A model generated the notes under the pieces. The model was not told the origin of the DNA and did no database searches. It worked only from the letters and a program-made list of their open reading frames with translations. Shown in pieces: positions 17,914-26,406 of a stretch of 47,858 nt of DNA (its first letter is position 1; every line of letters begins with the position of its first letter). The DNA is from an aff. Roholtiella sp. LEGE 12411 (GTDB taxonomy: Bacteria > Cyanobacteriota > Cyanobacteriia > Cyanobacteriales > Nostocaceae): contig NZ_JADEXR010000035.1 of assembly GCF_015206995.1 (NCBI RefSeq), positions 1 through 47,858 of the forward strand, given 5' to 3'. A program made the position numbers and the translations under genes.

Positions 17914-18699
17914 ATGGGATTATTTGATCGCATTAAGCGAGTAGTCGGTGCTAACCTCAACGACTTAGTAAATAAAGCTGAAGATCCGGAAAAAATGCTA
18001 GAGCAAGCCGTCCTAGAAATGCAGGAAGACTTGGTACAGCTGCGTCAGGGAGTTGCCCAGGCGATCGCCGCCCAAAAACGTACTGAGAAACAGTACAACG
18101 ATACCCAAAATGAAATTAATAAGTGGCAACGCAATGCTCAATTAGCTCTGCAAAAAGGCGATGAGAATTTGGCACGACAAGCACTAGAGCGTAAAAAAAC
18201 TTATACTGACACCGGCACGCAGCTCAAAGCCAGTTTAGATCAACAAAGCACTCAGGTTGAAACCCTCAAGCGCAACTTAATTCAGTTAGAAAGCAAGCTT
18301 TCTGAGGCTAAGACCAAAAAAGAAATGCTCAAAACTCGGATTACTACAGCCAAAGCCCAAGAGCAACTTGAAGGCATGGTGCGTGGGATGAATAGCAGCA
18401 GTGCAATGTCTGCCTTTGAGCGGATGGAAGAAAAAGTCTTGATGCAAGAAGCTCGTGCTCAATCGGTTGCAGAGTTGGCAGGTTCAGATTTAGAAAGCCA
18501 ATTTGCACGTTTGGAATCTGGTAGCGATGTTGATGATGAATTGGCAGCTTTGAAGGCGCAGATGTTACCACCTGCAAGTCCACAAAGTCAGCCCCAACTG
18601 CCACCACAACAACAAACTACTGCTCCTAAATCTAATGAAGTTGTTGAAGTTGTTGATGCCGAGTTAGATTCCCTACGCAAGCAATTGGATCAAATGTAA
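17914..18699 (+). CDS. vipp1: Vipp1 (IM30), thylakoid membrane biogenesis protein
   Basis: A 261-residue paralogue of PspA with the arrangement of Vipp1: amphipathic helix 0 (MGLFDRIKRVVGANLNDLV), the AEDPEKMLEQAVLEMQEDLVQL core, a long coiled coil, and a Pro/Gln linker leading to a final helix (EVVDAELDSLRKQLDQM). The C-terminal helix distinguishes Vipp1 from PspA. Vipp1 forms rings and rods that support thylakoid formation and repair. The start is preceded by AAGGAAAAACAAGGTT, a plausible ribosome-binding region. A hairpin with a T-run follows at 18728-18755. Confidence 0.92.
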   Translation: MGLFDRIKRVVGANLNDLVNKAEDPEKMLEQAVLEMQEDLVQLRQGVAQAIAAQKRTEKQYNDTQNEINKWQRNAQLALQKGDENLARQALERKKTYTDTGTQLKASLDQQSTQVETLKRNLIQLESKLSEAKTKKEMLKTRITTAKAQEQLEGMVRGMNSSSAMSAFERMEEKVLMQEARAQSVAELAGSDLESQFARLESGSDVDDELAALKAQMLPPASPQSQPQLPPQQQTTAPKSNEVVEVVDAELDSLRKQLDQM

Positions 18700-19000
18700 C
18701 ATTGGCAAAAAACTTATTTGAAGCCAGTCCCACGCCTGTTGGTTGTGGGATTTTGCATAAACTGTCAGTTATTTGTTGCTTACCACTGATAACTGATATA
18801 AGTATAGGATTCCTATTTGATTCTTGACCAAACTTCGTACACCTCTAATTCCCTTCTTTCTTGTTAAGAGTTCCCTGTTCCTGTCTCTACAAGTCAGTTA
18901 CCCAATTAAATCAGATTATTAGAACTGACCACTGACTGTCAGATTGGGATAGAGTATTGTGTGTGCCAACTTTGATCAATGCCACCTCATGGAGACTGGA
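18700..19000. other. Intergenic region vipp1-thioredoxin
   Basis: Contains the vipp1 terminator and then about 245 bases with no coding signal, presumably the promoter region of the thioredoxin-like gene. No distinct regulatory motif was recognised. Confidence 0.5.
18728..18755 (+). terminator. Rho-independent terminator after vipp1
   Basis: TCCCAC (18728-18733) pairs with GTGGGA (18745-18750), with extra GCC/GGT pairing in the loop region, followed by TTTT. It lies 29 bases after the vipp1 stop. Confidence 0.6.
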
Positions 19001-19336
19001 ATGAGTAAGGGTGTAATCACCATAACTGATGCTGAGTTTGAAACCGAAGTGTTAAAAGCCGATCTGCCAGTATTGGTTTACTTTTGGGCTTCTTGGTGCG
19101 GGCCTTGTCAACTGATGTCGCCAGCGATTAACTCAGCGGCTATTGCATATAGCGATCGCCTCAAAGTCGTTAAAATGGAAATTGACCCCAATCCACTCAC
19201 TGTTAAGCAGTACCAAGTGGAAGGCGTACCCGCTCTCAGGTTAATTCAAGACGAGAAAGTTTTAATATCCACTGAGGGAGTCATCGGTAAAGACAAATTA
19301 CTCACCCTCCTAGATACACACTTAAGTAGTAATTAG
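19001..19336 (+). CDS. Thioredoxin-like protein
   Basis: A 111-residue thioredoxin-fold protein with the redox motif WCGPC (Cys33 and Cys36), the preceding VYFWAS strand, and the cis-proline loop GVPAL. It should reduce disulfides in cytosolic partners. The frame extends to a GTG at 18959, but the ATG at 19001 is preceded by GGAGACTGGA and matches thioredoxin N-termini. The central region (VVKMEIDPNPLTVKQYQVEG) is slightly divergent from TrxA, so this may be one of the minor cyanobacterial thioredoxins. The stop overlaps a small heptameric repeat (ATTAGTC units, 19332-19352). Confidence 0.88.
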   Translation: MSKGVITITDAEFETEVLKADLPVLVYFWASWCGPCQLMSPAINSAAIAYSDRLKVVKMEIDPNPLTVKQYQVEGVPALRLIQDEKVLISTEGVIGKDKLLTLLDTHLSSN

Positions 19337-19352
19337 TCATTAGTCATTAGTG
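19332..19352. repeat. Short heptanucleotide repeat (ATTAGTC x3)
   Basis: Three 7-base units, ATTAGTC, ATTAGTC and ATTAGTG, overlap the thioredoxin stop codon. This is the same repeat class as those at 1-28, 8151-8187 and 32713-32747 but with a different unit sequence. Confidence 0.65.
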
Positions 19353-19411
19353 AGCTAGCGTCGTCTTCTCCCAAAGAAAGAAGATCAAACTGGCTGACAA
19401 AGGACAAAGCG

Positions 19412-19505
19412 CAAAGTCTGAGCGGAGGAAGCCTCCCATCAGAACTTTGTAAGAGAGGACAAAGCGAAAAGTTTTGATCCGAGGCTTCCTCGGATCAAAA
19501 CTTTT
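19412..19505. repeat. Two tandem related hairpins upstream of the aminotransferase
   Basis: Hairpin 1 (19412-19449) pairs CAAAGT/ACTTTG, CTGA/TCAG and GGAGG/CCTCC. Hairpin 2 (19467-19505) is a perfect 18-base stem, AAAAGTTTTGATCCGAGG, with a CTT loop. The flanks are direct repeats (GGACAAAGCG before each; AAGAGAGGACAAA after each), so these are two copies of one unit. Their arms have changed in a compensatory way, preserving pairing rather than sequence. The second hairpin ends 13 bases before the aminotransferase ATG. Confidence 0.75.
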
Positions 19506-19518
19506 CAAGAGAGGACAA

Positions 19519-20739
19519 ATGACTAACATCCAATTTGCAAAACGTTTACAACCTCTGCAATCCAATGTATTTGCTGATATGGACAGGGCCAAGGCAGTAG
19601 CTTTGACTGCTCGACGACAGTTAATTGATCTATCGCTGGGGTCTTCTGATTTACCAGCTGAGCCACACGTCATCGAGGCGATCGCCCAGTCCCTAGATGA
19701 TCGCAGTACCCACGGTTACTTGCTGTTTAATGGCACTCAAGCATTTCGCCAAGCCGCAGCCAACTGGTACGAACAAAAATTTGGCCTGCAAGTCGATCCG
19801 CAAACTGAGGTTTTACCTCTGATTGGTTCCCAAGAAGGCACAGCCCATTTACCCCTAGCATTGCTTAATCCAGGAGATTTTGCCCTATTGCAAGATCCAG
19901 GCTATCCCTCCCATGCAGGGGGAGTCTACCTAGCCAGTGGTCAAATCTACCCGATGCCACTACGGGTAGAAAACGGTTTTTTACCAGTTTTTGCCGATAT
20001 TCCCGCCCCTGTTTTGGCTCAGTCGCGGATGATGGTTTTAAGCTATCCTCATAATCCTACTGCTGCGATCGCCCCTTTATCTTTCTTCCAAGAAGCTGTC
20101 GCCTTCTGTCAAGAACATAATCTCGTGCTGGTTCACGATTTTCCCTACGTAGATTTAGTATTTGAGGCTGGGGACTGGGAAAATTCTTCTCTCAATCAAA
20201 AATCCTTAGTCCCTTCAGTTCTGCAAGCTGATCCAGAGAAAAGCGTTTCAATTGAATTTTTTACTCTTTCCAAGTCTTATAATATGGGCGGCTTCCGCAT
20301 TGGCTACGCCATCGGTAATGCCCAGTTAATTAACGCCTTACGTCAGGTAAAAGCAGCTGTTGATTTTAATCAGTATCGAGGGATTTTAAATGGTGCGATC
20401 GCAGCCCTGACTGGCCCTCAAGCTGGAGTTAAATCTGCTGTGGCTACCTTCCGTCAACGCCGTGATGCCTTCATTACTGCTTTACACCGCATTGGCTGGC
20501 ACGTTTCCACTCCCAAAGCCACAATGTACATCTGGGCAAAGTTGCCCTCACCCTGGAATCAAAACTCTATAGAATTTTGTACCCAGCTAGTCAAACAGAC
20601 TGGTGTAGCCGCTTCGCCAGGTGCTGGCTTTGGCAAATCTGGAGAAGGTTATGTCCGCTTTGCTTTAGTACATGAGCCACTTTTGCTAGAAGCTGCTGTG
20701 GAGCGAATTTCTGAGTTTCTTAATTCACCCTCTACCTAA
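19519..20739 (+). CDS. Class I/II PLP-dependent aminotransferase (LL-DAP aminotransferase-like)
   Basis: A 406-residue fold-type I aminotransferase. The N-terminal IDLSLGSSDLPAEPHVIEAIA and HGYLLFNGTQAFRQAAANWY segments, the LPLIGSQEGTAHLPLALLNPGD cofactor loop, LSYPHNPTAA (Asn contacting PLP), and the Schiff-base lysine in FTLSKSYNMGGFRIGYA (Lys252) are all visible. It resembles LL-diaminopimelate aminotransferases and related succinyldiaminopimelate/alanine-type enzymes. The substrate is not assignable by eye. The frame runs upstream into the hairpin repeat at 19474, but the ATG at 19519 has AAGAGAGGACAA before it. The two upstream hairpins would lie in its 5' leader. A strong terminator follows at 20854. 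Confidence 0.85.
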   Translation: MTNIQFAKRLQPLQSNVFADMDRAKAVALTARRQLIDLSLGSSDLPAEPHVIEAIAQSLDDRSTHGYLLFNGTQAFRQAAANWYEQKFGLQVDPQTEVLPLIGSQEGTAHLPLALLNPGDFALLQDPGYPSHAGGVYLASGQIYPMPLRVENGFLPVFADIPAPVLAQSRMMVLSYPHNPTAAIAPLSFFQEAVAFCQEHNLVLVHDFPYVDLVFEAGDWENSSLNQKSLVPSVLQADPEKSVSIEFFTLSKSYNMGGFRIGYAIGNAQLINALRQVKAAVDFNQYRGILNGAIAALTGPQAGVKSAVATFRQRRDAFITALHRIGWHVSTPKATMYIWAKLPSPWNQNSIEFCTQLVKQTGVAASPGAGFGKSGEGYVRFALVHEPLLLEAAVERISEFLNSPST

Positions 20740-20805
20740 GTGACTACAACTCAGTATTTAAGCTAATGAGTATTTAACTTGCATATTTTTCAGCAGTATT
20801 CTTTA

Positions 20806-20845
20806 AAGCAAAGCTTCGATGCATTAATGCCCCAAAGCTTTGCTT
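20806..20845. repeat. Inverted repeat AAGCAAAGCTT
   Basis: AAGCAAAGCTT (20806-20816) and AAGCTTTGCTT (20835-20845) are exact complements with an 18-base loop. The role is unknown; it may be part of the transcript end of the aminotransferase gene. Confidence 0.5.
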
Positions 20846-20853
20846 ACTAAGAT

Positions 20854-20888
20854 AAAGACACTAGTATCGGCGCCTAGTGTCTTTTTTT
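20854..20888 (+). terminator. Rho-independent terminator
   Basis: AAAGACACTAG (20854-20864) pairs perfectly with CTAGTGTCTTT (20874-20884), and the T-run continues to 20888. This is the best intrinsic terminator in the window and should end the aminotransferase transcript. Confidence 0.8.
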
Positions 20889-21068
20889 ATAGGACTTACG
20901 CACACTCTACGAATTCTCGGCGTTCTTCTCTACGATCCGCTGCGCGTTTACGTAGTGTCTCGTAGAGAAGGCGTCTTCTGTGCTAGACGCTGCGCGTTGA
21001 CGAAAGCCTCTGGTAGAGATGGCGGTTCGATCAATTAAGCTTTTTGGCAACTTTTGCGTAAGTCCTAT
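20889..21068. mobile_element. Small non-autonomous element C with ATAGGACTTACGCA ends
   Basis: ATAGGACTTACGCA (20889-20902) and TGCGTAAGTCCTAT (21055-21068) are perfect inverted ends around a 180-base unit. The interior is GC-rich and built of small dispersed repeat words (TTCTCTACG, GCTGCGCG, GTCTCGTAGAGAAG), unlike the interiors of elements A and B. It begins exactly where the preceding terminator's T-run ends. Confidence 0.65.
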
Positions 21069-21397
21069 TAGCTTATGACTCTTGCATAGTTTTTCATGCT
21101 ATATTTATAATGTTTTATTAAGCACTACTATTTTACGATAAGCTACGTAATTAAACGCATACGACTACAGAAATATTCGTCATCTTTTTATTGCTAATCA
21201 ACAGCAGCTTTACCCAATCACGTCTCCTAGTTTCATAAACTGGGTTTGTACGCTCAGCTACCAAATACGGCTAACAATGCTGGTTGTGCTTTCAAGCAGC
21301 CATATTGTCATCAAGCCTGTAGTCAAGGCAGCCAAAACCTAGAAGCGGCAGAGTAGTTTAAAACTTAACTCCCTAACTGACGGAGACTTGAAAAAAA

Positions 21398-22255
21398 ATG
21401 AAAATGAATTTTGAAAAACTTGTAATTGGTGCCTCAATAGCTATTGGTGTGAGCGCGATCGCTACTGTACCAGCACAAGCTGGCACGCTCACCGGCGCTA
21501 GTATAGGTGGAACAGCAGCAACTGATTATTTAGTCTATGATTCCAACGCTACAAATACCTTTGCTATACCTAATTCCCAAACAAATGTCCAAAAAGTCCT
21601 AGATGGTAGCGCTGCAAATCCTACTGGAAATGTAGAATTAGCTGCTAGTAGTGAAAAAGCTGGTTTTAACTTTACCAAGAATACCACCTTACAAGGGCAA
21701 ATTGGTGGCAAAGATATTACTCTTAGCAGCTTAACTTTATCTGACTGGACAAGTTCTTATAAAGGAACGACCTTTGGTCAGTATTGGTTTAATCAGGCTT
21801 TAACTTTCAACGGTTTAAGCAGTGTTGTTGGGACAATCACAGGTCAAGGTTTATTTGCTAACTTTGTCAACCAAGGAGGCTTTCAACGCTTCAGTGACCC
21901 GAATATTTCATACGTAAACCAAAATGACAATACTGGTTTAATTAGTATTGGGTTAGCAGGTCACTATGATGCAGCACCACTATTAGGACTTTCGTCTAAT
22001 CCACTACGTCCATTACAAGCAAGTGAAATCGTTAAATACACTTATAATGGCGTGACTGATTACCTATTCAGCTTTCAAGCTACCAGGTCAGGTTTAACTG
22101 AACTCAGTGATGGTGTATCTCACAGTGGTAATTACCAAGTAAGCATCCAAGGTGTGCCTCCAACAGCAGTACCAGAACCCTCAGTCATACTTGGTATGCT
22201 GAGTGTTGCTGGAGTCTTTGCCACACAACGCAAGTTGAAAAAAGCGTCTATTTGA
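21398..22255 (+). CDS. Exported PEP-CTERM domain protein
   Basis: A 285-residue secreted protein. Residues 1-29 form a signal peptide ending AQAG. The body is Gly/Ser/Thr/Asn-rich and beta-like, with no enzyme motif. The C-terminus is a PEP-CTERM sorting tail: VPEPS near residue 259, then a hydrophobic helix (VILGMLSVAGVFAT) and a basic end (QRKLKKASI). Such proteins are sorted by an exosortase and usually reach the outer envelope or extracellular matrix. I recall a cyanobacterial family of PEP-CTERM proteins of this size. No exosortase gene is in the window. A terminator follows at 22284. Confidence 0.85.
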   Translation: MKMNFEKLVIGASIAIGVSAIATVPAQAGTLTGASIGGTAATDYLVYDSNATNTFAIPNSQTNVQKVLDGSAANPTGNVELAASSEKAGFNFTKNTTLQGQIGGKDITLSSLTLSDWTSSYKGTTFGQYWFNQALTFNGLSSVVGTITGQGLFANFVNQGGFQRFSDPNISYVNQNDNTGLISIGLAGHYDAAPLLGLSSNPLRPLQASEIVKYTYNGVTDYLFSFQATRSGLTELSDGVSHSGNYQVSIQGVPPTAVPEPSVILGMLSVAGVFATQRKLKKASI

Positions 22256-22283
22256 AATTGCATTTGAAACACTACAGTCAAGT

Positions 22284-22310
22284 AAGGGAGCTTATAGCTC
22301 TCTTTTTTTA
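22284..22310 (+). terminator. Rho-independent terminator after the PEP-CTERM gene
   Basis: AAGGGAGCT (22284-22292) pairs with AGCTCTCTT (22296-22304) with one G-U wobble, followed by a run of T. It lies 29 bases past the stop codon. Confidence 0.7.
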
Positions 22311-22696
22311 TGAGCACTTTTTTACAACTATCAAATGATTTATACCCTCTGTTAAATTACCTAACATCCTGATAAAAGCTGATCTAAATATAAAATTTTC
22401 CCCGTTTATTAAAATACATTTTCAGAAATTTTACCCAGATAAACTAGGCATATTAATTTTTAAAATAAACTAATCATTTACTATAAAAAATTATAAAAAT
22501 TACGTAAAGAAAATCTTAAATTTACTAGTGTTTGTATTTGAGGATAATATCATTAAATGCAGAAGTGCAGCAAAAATTAATTTATCTTTTGTCTAAATTG
22601 AATAAATCAGGCTTTTAACTTTCTCACATTTTGTATGCACTGTTGTTTAAGCCTCTGGCAATAATCATGGATTTTGACCTAAGAAGATAGACAGCA
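22311..22696. other. AT-rich intergenic region
   Basis: 386 bases with no open frame of interest. It presumably carries the promoter of the response-regulator gene. No repeats or RNA folds were recognised. Confidence 0.5.
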
Positions 22697-23119
22697 ATGA
22701 CAACACATTTACTTACCATAAATCAGCAATTAAAATCGCATAAAATAAGACGGATTTTATTAATTGAAGATAATGATGTTAATAGGATGCTGTTGAGTGA
22801 CTATCTAAGCTACTGTGGATACGATGTCCAAAGCTTGTCAAAAGGCTCCGCTTTTTTCTCAACTATAGAGAGATTCCAGCCGGAGTTAATGTTATTAGAC
22901 TTAAAATTGCCAGATATTGACGGTTATTCGCTCTTAGAACAGATCCAGAAAAAACCAGGTTTCTCAAAGATACCTATCATTGTGGTTTCAGCCTTTGCTT
23001 TTAAAGCAGATCAAGAACGAGCTATGAATTTGGGCGCACGTCACTACTTTGTTAAACCCGTAAATCTTAATAATCTGATCATTACAATTGAAGAAGAGTT
23101 TACTGAACGCTATGTATAA
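22697..23119 (+). CDS. Single-domain (CheY-like) response regulator
   Basis: A 140-residue stand-alone receiver domain. It has the acidic pocket (IEDND), phospho-acceptor Asp68 (LMLLDLKLPDIDGY), the conserved Ser (VVSAFAF) and Lys (FVKPV). There is no output domain, so it must pass the signal to another protein by contact or phosphotransfer. A 19-residue leader precedes the first strand. No kinase lies next to it. It overlaps a possible small reverse-strand gene by 10 bases at the 3' end. Confidence 0.88.
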   Translation: MTTHLLTINQQLKSHKIRRILLIEDNDVNRMLLSDYLSYCGYDVQSLSKGSAFFSTIERFQPELMLLDLKLPDIDGYSLLEQIQKKPGFSKIPIIVVSAFAFKADQERAMNLGARHYFVKPVNLNNLIITIEEEFTERYV

Positions 23120-23280
23120 GTTTGGATAACTGGCATGTATTTATTCAGTTTTTTTTCGGCAATCAACTCTTCAGCAGTCTCACTCATATTTTCTACATAA
23201 TTACCTATTTTAGAAATTTTAAGTTGTAATTGTGCTAAAAGCAAAACTGCTGCTTGCAGTTCATTGAGCATTTCACTCAT
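23110..23280 (-). CDS. Possible small helical protein
   Basis: A 56-residue frame beginning MSEMLNELQAAVLLLAQLQL. It is rich in Leu, Glu and Ala and likely forms one or two amphipathic helices. An upstream GTG at 23319 would add 13 residues, but the ATG at 23280 has GAGGGA just before it. It lies tail to tail with the response regulator, overlapping by 10 bases. The biased helix-forming composition looks more like a real protein than a chance frame, but I do not recognise it. Confidence 0.4.
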   Translation of the reverse strand: MSEMLNELQAAVLLLAQLQLKISKIGNYVENMSETAEELIAEKKLNKYMPVIQTYT

Positions 23281-23457
23281 TCCCTCATTATATGGTGCTT
23301 CAAAAGAGATGTAATACACTTAATGACAGCAGTGACTTAAGTGTAAATACGATGAATACACACATTTATACTTAATATTGACTTCATAAATTCCCTACAA
23401 AATCGGCATAAAAAAATAATTTTTCTTAAAATAGAGAAAGATTACCTAACGTTGGTT

Positions 23458-25350
23458 GTGACAATACCTACTCAAACACTATCACTGGTTAAAGAACCCG
23501 AAAGACTAGAAAGCCGTCTAGCCGAAATCCCGCCGGAACCGGGAGTGTATTTTATGCGGGATCAGAACGATCGCATAATGTATATAGGTAAGTCGCGCAA
23601 ATTGCGATCGCGTGTTCGTTCCTATTTCCGAGACGCGCACAATCAGAGCGAACGCATAGCCACAATGGTAAAACTGGTGACAGAAATTGAATTTATCGTC
23701 ACCGATACCGAAGCCGAAGCATTAGCGCTGGAAGCAAACTTGATCAAGCAGCATCAGCCATACTTTAACGTGCTCCTCAAGGATGATAAAAAATATCCCT
23801 ATGTATGCATTACTTGGTCAGAAGACTATCCTCGGATCTTTATCACTCGCAAGCGCCAATTAGGTAAAGAAAAGGATAAATTTTACGGCCCTTATACTGA
23901 TTCTGGTTTATTGCGAGAAATATTACGCCTGTGTAAGCGAATCTTCCCTCTACGACAACGCCCTCAACCACTATTCAAAGATCGTCCTTGCTTGAATTAT
24001 GATTTAGGGCGGTGTCCAGGTGTGTGTCAGCAACTGATTTCATCAGAAGAATACCGCAAAATTGTGCAAAAAATAGCGATGGTATTTCAAGGTCGGACTC
24101 AGGAACTGATTGATATCTTGACACAACAGATGCAAGCAGCAGCAGAAGGGTTGAACTTTGAGTCAGCGGCGCGGATTCGCGATCAAATTGCTGGCTTGAA
24201 GTCGCTAAATGCAAATCAAAAAGTATCACTACCAGATGATACAGTTTCGCGGGATGCGATCGCACTGGCCGCTAACGACAAACACGCCTGTATTCAATTA
24301 TTCCAGATTCGCGCTGGGCAATTAGTAGGACGCCTAGCATTTGTAGCTGATACTCATGCAGAACCAGCAGCTATTTTACAACGAGCCTTGGAAGAACACT
24401 ACCAAACTGCTGACTCCGTGGAAATACCCACAGAGATTTTAGTGCAATACGATTTACCAGATGGCGAAATATTGGCGGATGTCTTGACTCAGCGCAAAGG
24501 AAGAAAAGTAACGATTTTGGCTCCAATGCGGCAAACCAAGGCAGAATTAATTGAGATGGTAGAGCGAAATGCCCAGTACGAATTGCAAAGAATGCAGAAA
24601 TTAGGCCATCGCAATCACCAAGCAATGCAAGATTTAGCCGCCATTCTCGATTTACCAGACTTACCCCGCCGGATCGAAGGTTATGACATTTCCCATATTC
24701 AAGGGTCAAATGCTGTAGCTTCCCAAGTCGTGTTTATTGATGGTTTACCCGCTAAGCAGTACTATCGCCACTACAAAATCAAAAATCCCACAGTCACAGC
24801 AGGACATTCAGATGATTTTGCCAGTCTTGCTGAAGTTATCCAGCGTCGGTTCCGTAAGTATGATGTCAGTGAAAGTGCTACAGATCCACAATTGCCACGC
24901 TTGGGTAATCCTGACTGGCCTGATTTAATCATGATAGATGGTGGTAAGGGTCAGTTATCATCGGTTGTCGCTGTTTTGCAACAGATGAATGTATTAGAAG
25001 ACTTGCGAGTTGTTAGTCTGGCGAAGCAGCGAGAGGAGATTTTTTTACCAGGAGAGTCTAAACCTTTGACAACTGATGCAGAACAGCCTGGAGTACAGTT
25101 GCTGCGACGGTTGCGGGATGAAGCACATAGATTTGCAGTCAGTTTCCATCGCCAGCAACGCACTGACAAGTTAAAGCGATCGCGTTTAGATGAAATTCCT
25201 GGTTTGGGACACCATCGCCAAAAGCAGCTGTTAGGGCATTTTCGCTCAGTTGATTATATTCGCCAAGCGACACCTACACAACTAACTGAGGTTTCCGGAA
25301 TTGGCCCTCATTTAGCTCAAGAAATTTACGATTATTTTCATCCCTCTTGA
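23458..25350 (+). CDS. uvrC: UvrC, excinuclease ABC subunit C
   Basis: A 630-residue nucleotide-excision repair nuclease that makes both incisions beside UvrB-marked lesions. It has the N-terminal GIY-YIG domain ([28 protein letters not shown]), the Cys cluster [13 protein letters not shown], a UvrB-binding UVR motif ([17 protein letters not shown]), the RNase H-like domain ([20 protein letters not shown] and [12 protein letters not shown]), and a C-terminal double helix-hairpin-helix ([16 protein letters not shown] and [17 protein letters not shown]). A TTG at 23452 is also in frame. The GTG at 23458, giving [18 protein letters not shown], is preferred. Length is normal for the family. No other repair gene is adjacent. 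Confidence 0.95.
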   Translation: MTIPTQTLSLVKEPERLESRLAEIPPEPGVYFMRDQNDRIMYIGKSRKLRSRVRSYFRDAHNQSERIATMVKLVTEIEFIVTDTEAEALALEANLIKQHQPYFNVLLKDDKKYPYVCITWSEDYPRIFITRKRQLGKEKDKFYGPYTDSGLLREILRLCKRIFPLRQRPQPLFKDRPCLNYDLGRCPGVCQQLISSEEYRKIVQKIAMVFQGRTQELIDILTQQMQAAAEGLNFESAARIRDQIAGLKSLNANQKVSLPDDTVSRDAIALAANDKHACIQLFQIRAGQLVGRLAFVADTHAEPAAILQRALEEHYQTADSVEIPTEILVQYDLPDGEILADVLTQRKGRKVTILAPMRQTKAELIEMVERNAQYELQRMQKLGHRNHQAMQDLAAILDLPDLPRRIEGYDISHIQGSNAVASQVVFIDGLPAKQYYRHYKIKNPTVTAGHSDDFASLAEVIQRRFRKYDVSESATDPQLPRLGNPDWPDLIMIDGGKGQLSSVVAVLQQMNVLEDLRVVSLAKQREEIFLPGESKPLTTDAEQPGVQLLRRLRDEAHRFAVSFHRQQRTDKLKRSRLDEIPGLGHHRQKQLLGHFRSVDYIRQATPTQLTEVSGIGPHLAQEIYDYFHPS

Positions 25351-26188
25351 GGTGAACACAGAAGCCACAGTCTGATGTCAAAGAAAATCAAGAAGACGAG
25401 AAGAAGTCATGGGTTTATGATCACCCATTAGCAAAAAACTAGGTTAACAGATATAGCCAATACCTTTAATCAATAGCATTGGAATTTTTGATTGAAGTGT
25501 CTCACTAGGATTTAATTTCTTATAATACTGCGGTTTTTAATTGAATAAATCACACGCCTGGGCGCACAATATACTGTGTTTCTATAATGGCTGTCACGTA
25601 AGTTCAGTAGACCGGGAGAGCATGATCCCCACTCTGTAAGACTTACAGTGAGGTTTACATGAATAGACAATAGTATGGCGAGTATTGCAATGCCCACCAT
25701 ACAAATAAGGAACTATTTGCTGTAGTCTACTCAATTTAAAACCGCTGTATGTTTAATATCAAAGCGTAAATTAGATATTTTTTACTTAATTATCTGCAAA
25801 TGAATATTAATTAAACATTAAGAGACAAATTTTGTGACTAAAGATACAGTATTTTTTGGGCTTTGATTTTTGAATTATAGAATACCTTTTTATTTTTTTG
25901 TTTGAAATGACTATAAACAAGGCTATCTCAAGGTATTAACAATAGGGATCGCTATATCTCTAAGCAGCCTTCACTGAAAAATTTAATTTATATATCTAAA
26001 GCAAGATGGTAAAATTACTGAAATACTAGGATAATGAATAAAATATCAGAAAACTTTGAAAACTCCAATCTTGTTTAAGATAAGCAACTAATATTGTGAG
26101 CGTTTGTTCAGTTTGATCGAGCCAAAATTTTGGCTGGTTCATCTCATACTTATTCCAAATCAAAAAAATTACAACCAAGGGTTTTAAA
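25351..26188. other. Intergenic region with MITE candidate
   Basis: 838 bases without a credible gene. It holds the TA-flanked inverted-repeat element at 25528-25747 and otherwise AT-rich DNA leading to the 59-residue zinc-ribbon gene. Confidence 0.6.
25528..25747. mobile_element. MITE candidate with TA flanks
   Basis: The left end CTGCGGTTTTTAATTGAAT (from 25528) and the right end ACTCAATTTAAAACCGCTG (to 25747) are inverted repeats with a few mismatches. Both are bordered by TA, the target duplicated by IS630/Tc1-mariner-type elements. The 220-base interior has no gene but contains a perfect palindrome (CTGTAAG-A-CTTACAG, 25634-25648). A non-autonomous IS630-like element is the best guess. 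Confidence 0.5.
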
Positions 26189-26368
26189 ATGCAGATAGTA
26201 CAAAATATTCACTGCCCAAACTGTGGTAGTAAAGCAGAACGCTATTATATTTCTGATAGTCAAATAACTCGAACACAATGCCCAAGTTGCGATTACTTAA
26301 TGATTAGTTGCACTCGTACTGGCAGAGTTATTGAGGCTTATGCTCCAGGAATTCACGCACACCGTTAA
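26189..26368 (+). CDS. Small zinc-ribbon protein (59 aa), often mis-called PriA-like
   Basis: A 59-residue protein translated from ATG 26189 to TAA 26366-26368. It has two Cys pairs: HCPNCGSKAERYY, then TQCPSCDYLMISC. This forms a compact zinc ribbon, and the conserved-looking tail EAYAPGIHAHR follows. I recall near-identical short proteins in many Nostocales, sometimes labelled replication-restart helicase PriA because of the Cys pattern. It lacks any helicase domain, so that name is not justified. Function is unknown. A 13-base-pair terminator stem follows within six bases of the stop. Confidence 0.8.
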   Translation: MQIVQNIHCPNCGSKAERYYISDSQITRTQCPSCDYLMISCTRTGRVIEAYAPGIHAHR

Positions 26369-26373
26369 AAACT

Positions 26374-26406
26374 AAAAATTGGAGAATCTTTTCTCTAATT
26401 TTTAAT
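26374..26406 (+). terminator. Terminator after the zinc-ribbon gene
   Basis: AAAAATTGGAGAA (26374-26386) pairs with TTCTCTAATTTTT (26391-26403) through 13 pairs including one G-U, with a four-base loop. It is AT-rich, with T residues in the 3' arm. Confidence 0.6.

Larger units (their letters stand above)
20740..21397. other. Intergenic region with hairpins and element C
   Basis: 658 bases without a credible gene. In order it holds an 11-base inverted repeat (20806-20845), a strong terminator (20854-20888), small element C (20889-21068) and about 330 bases leading to the PEP-CTERM gene. Confidence 0.7.
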
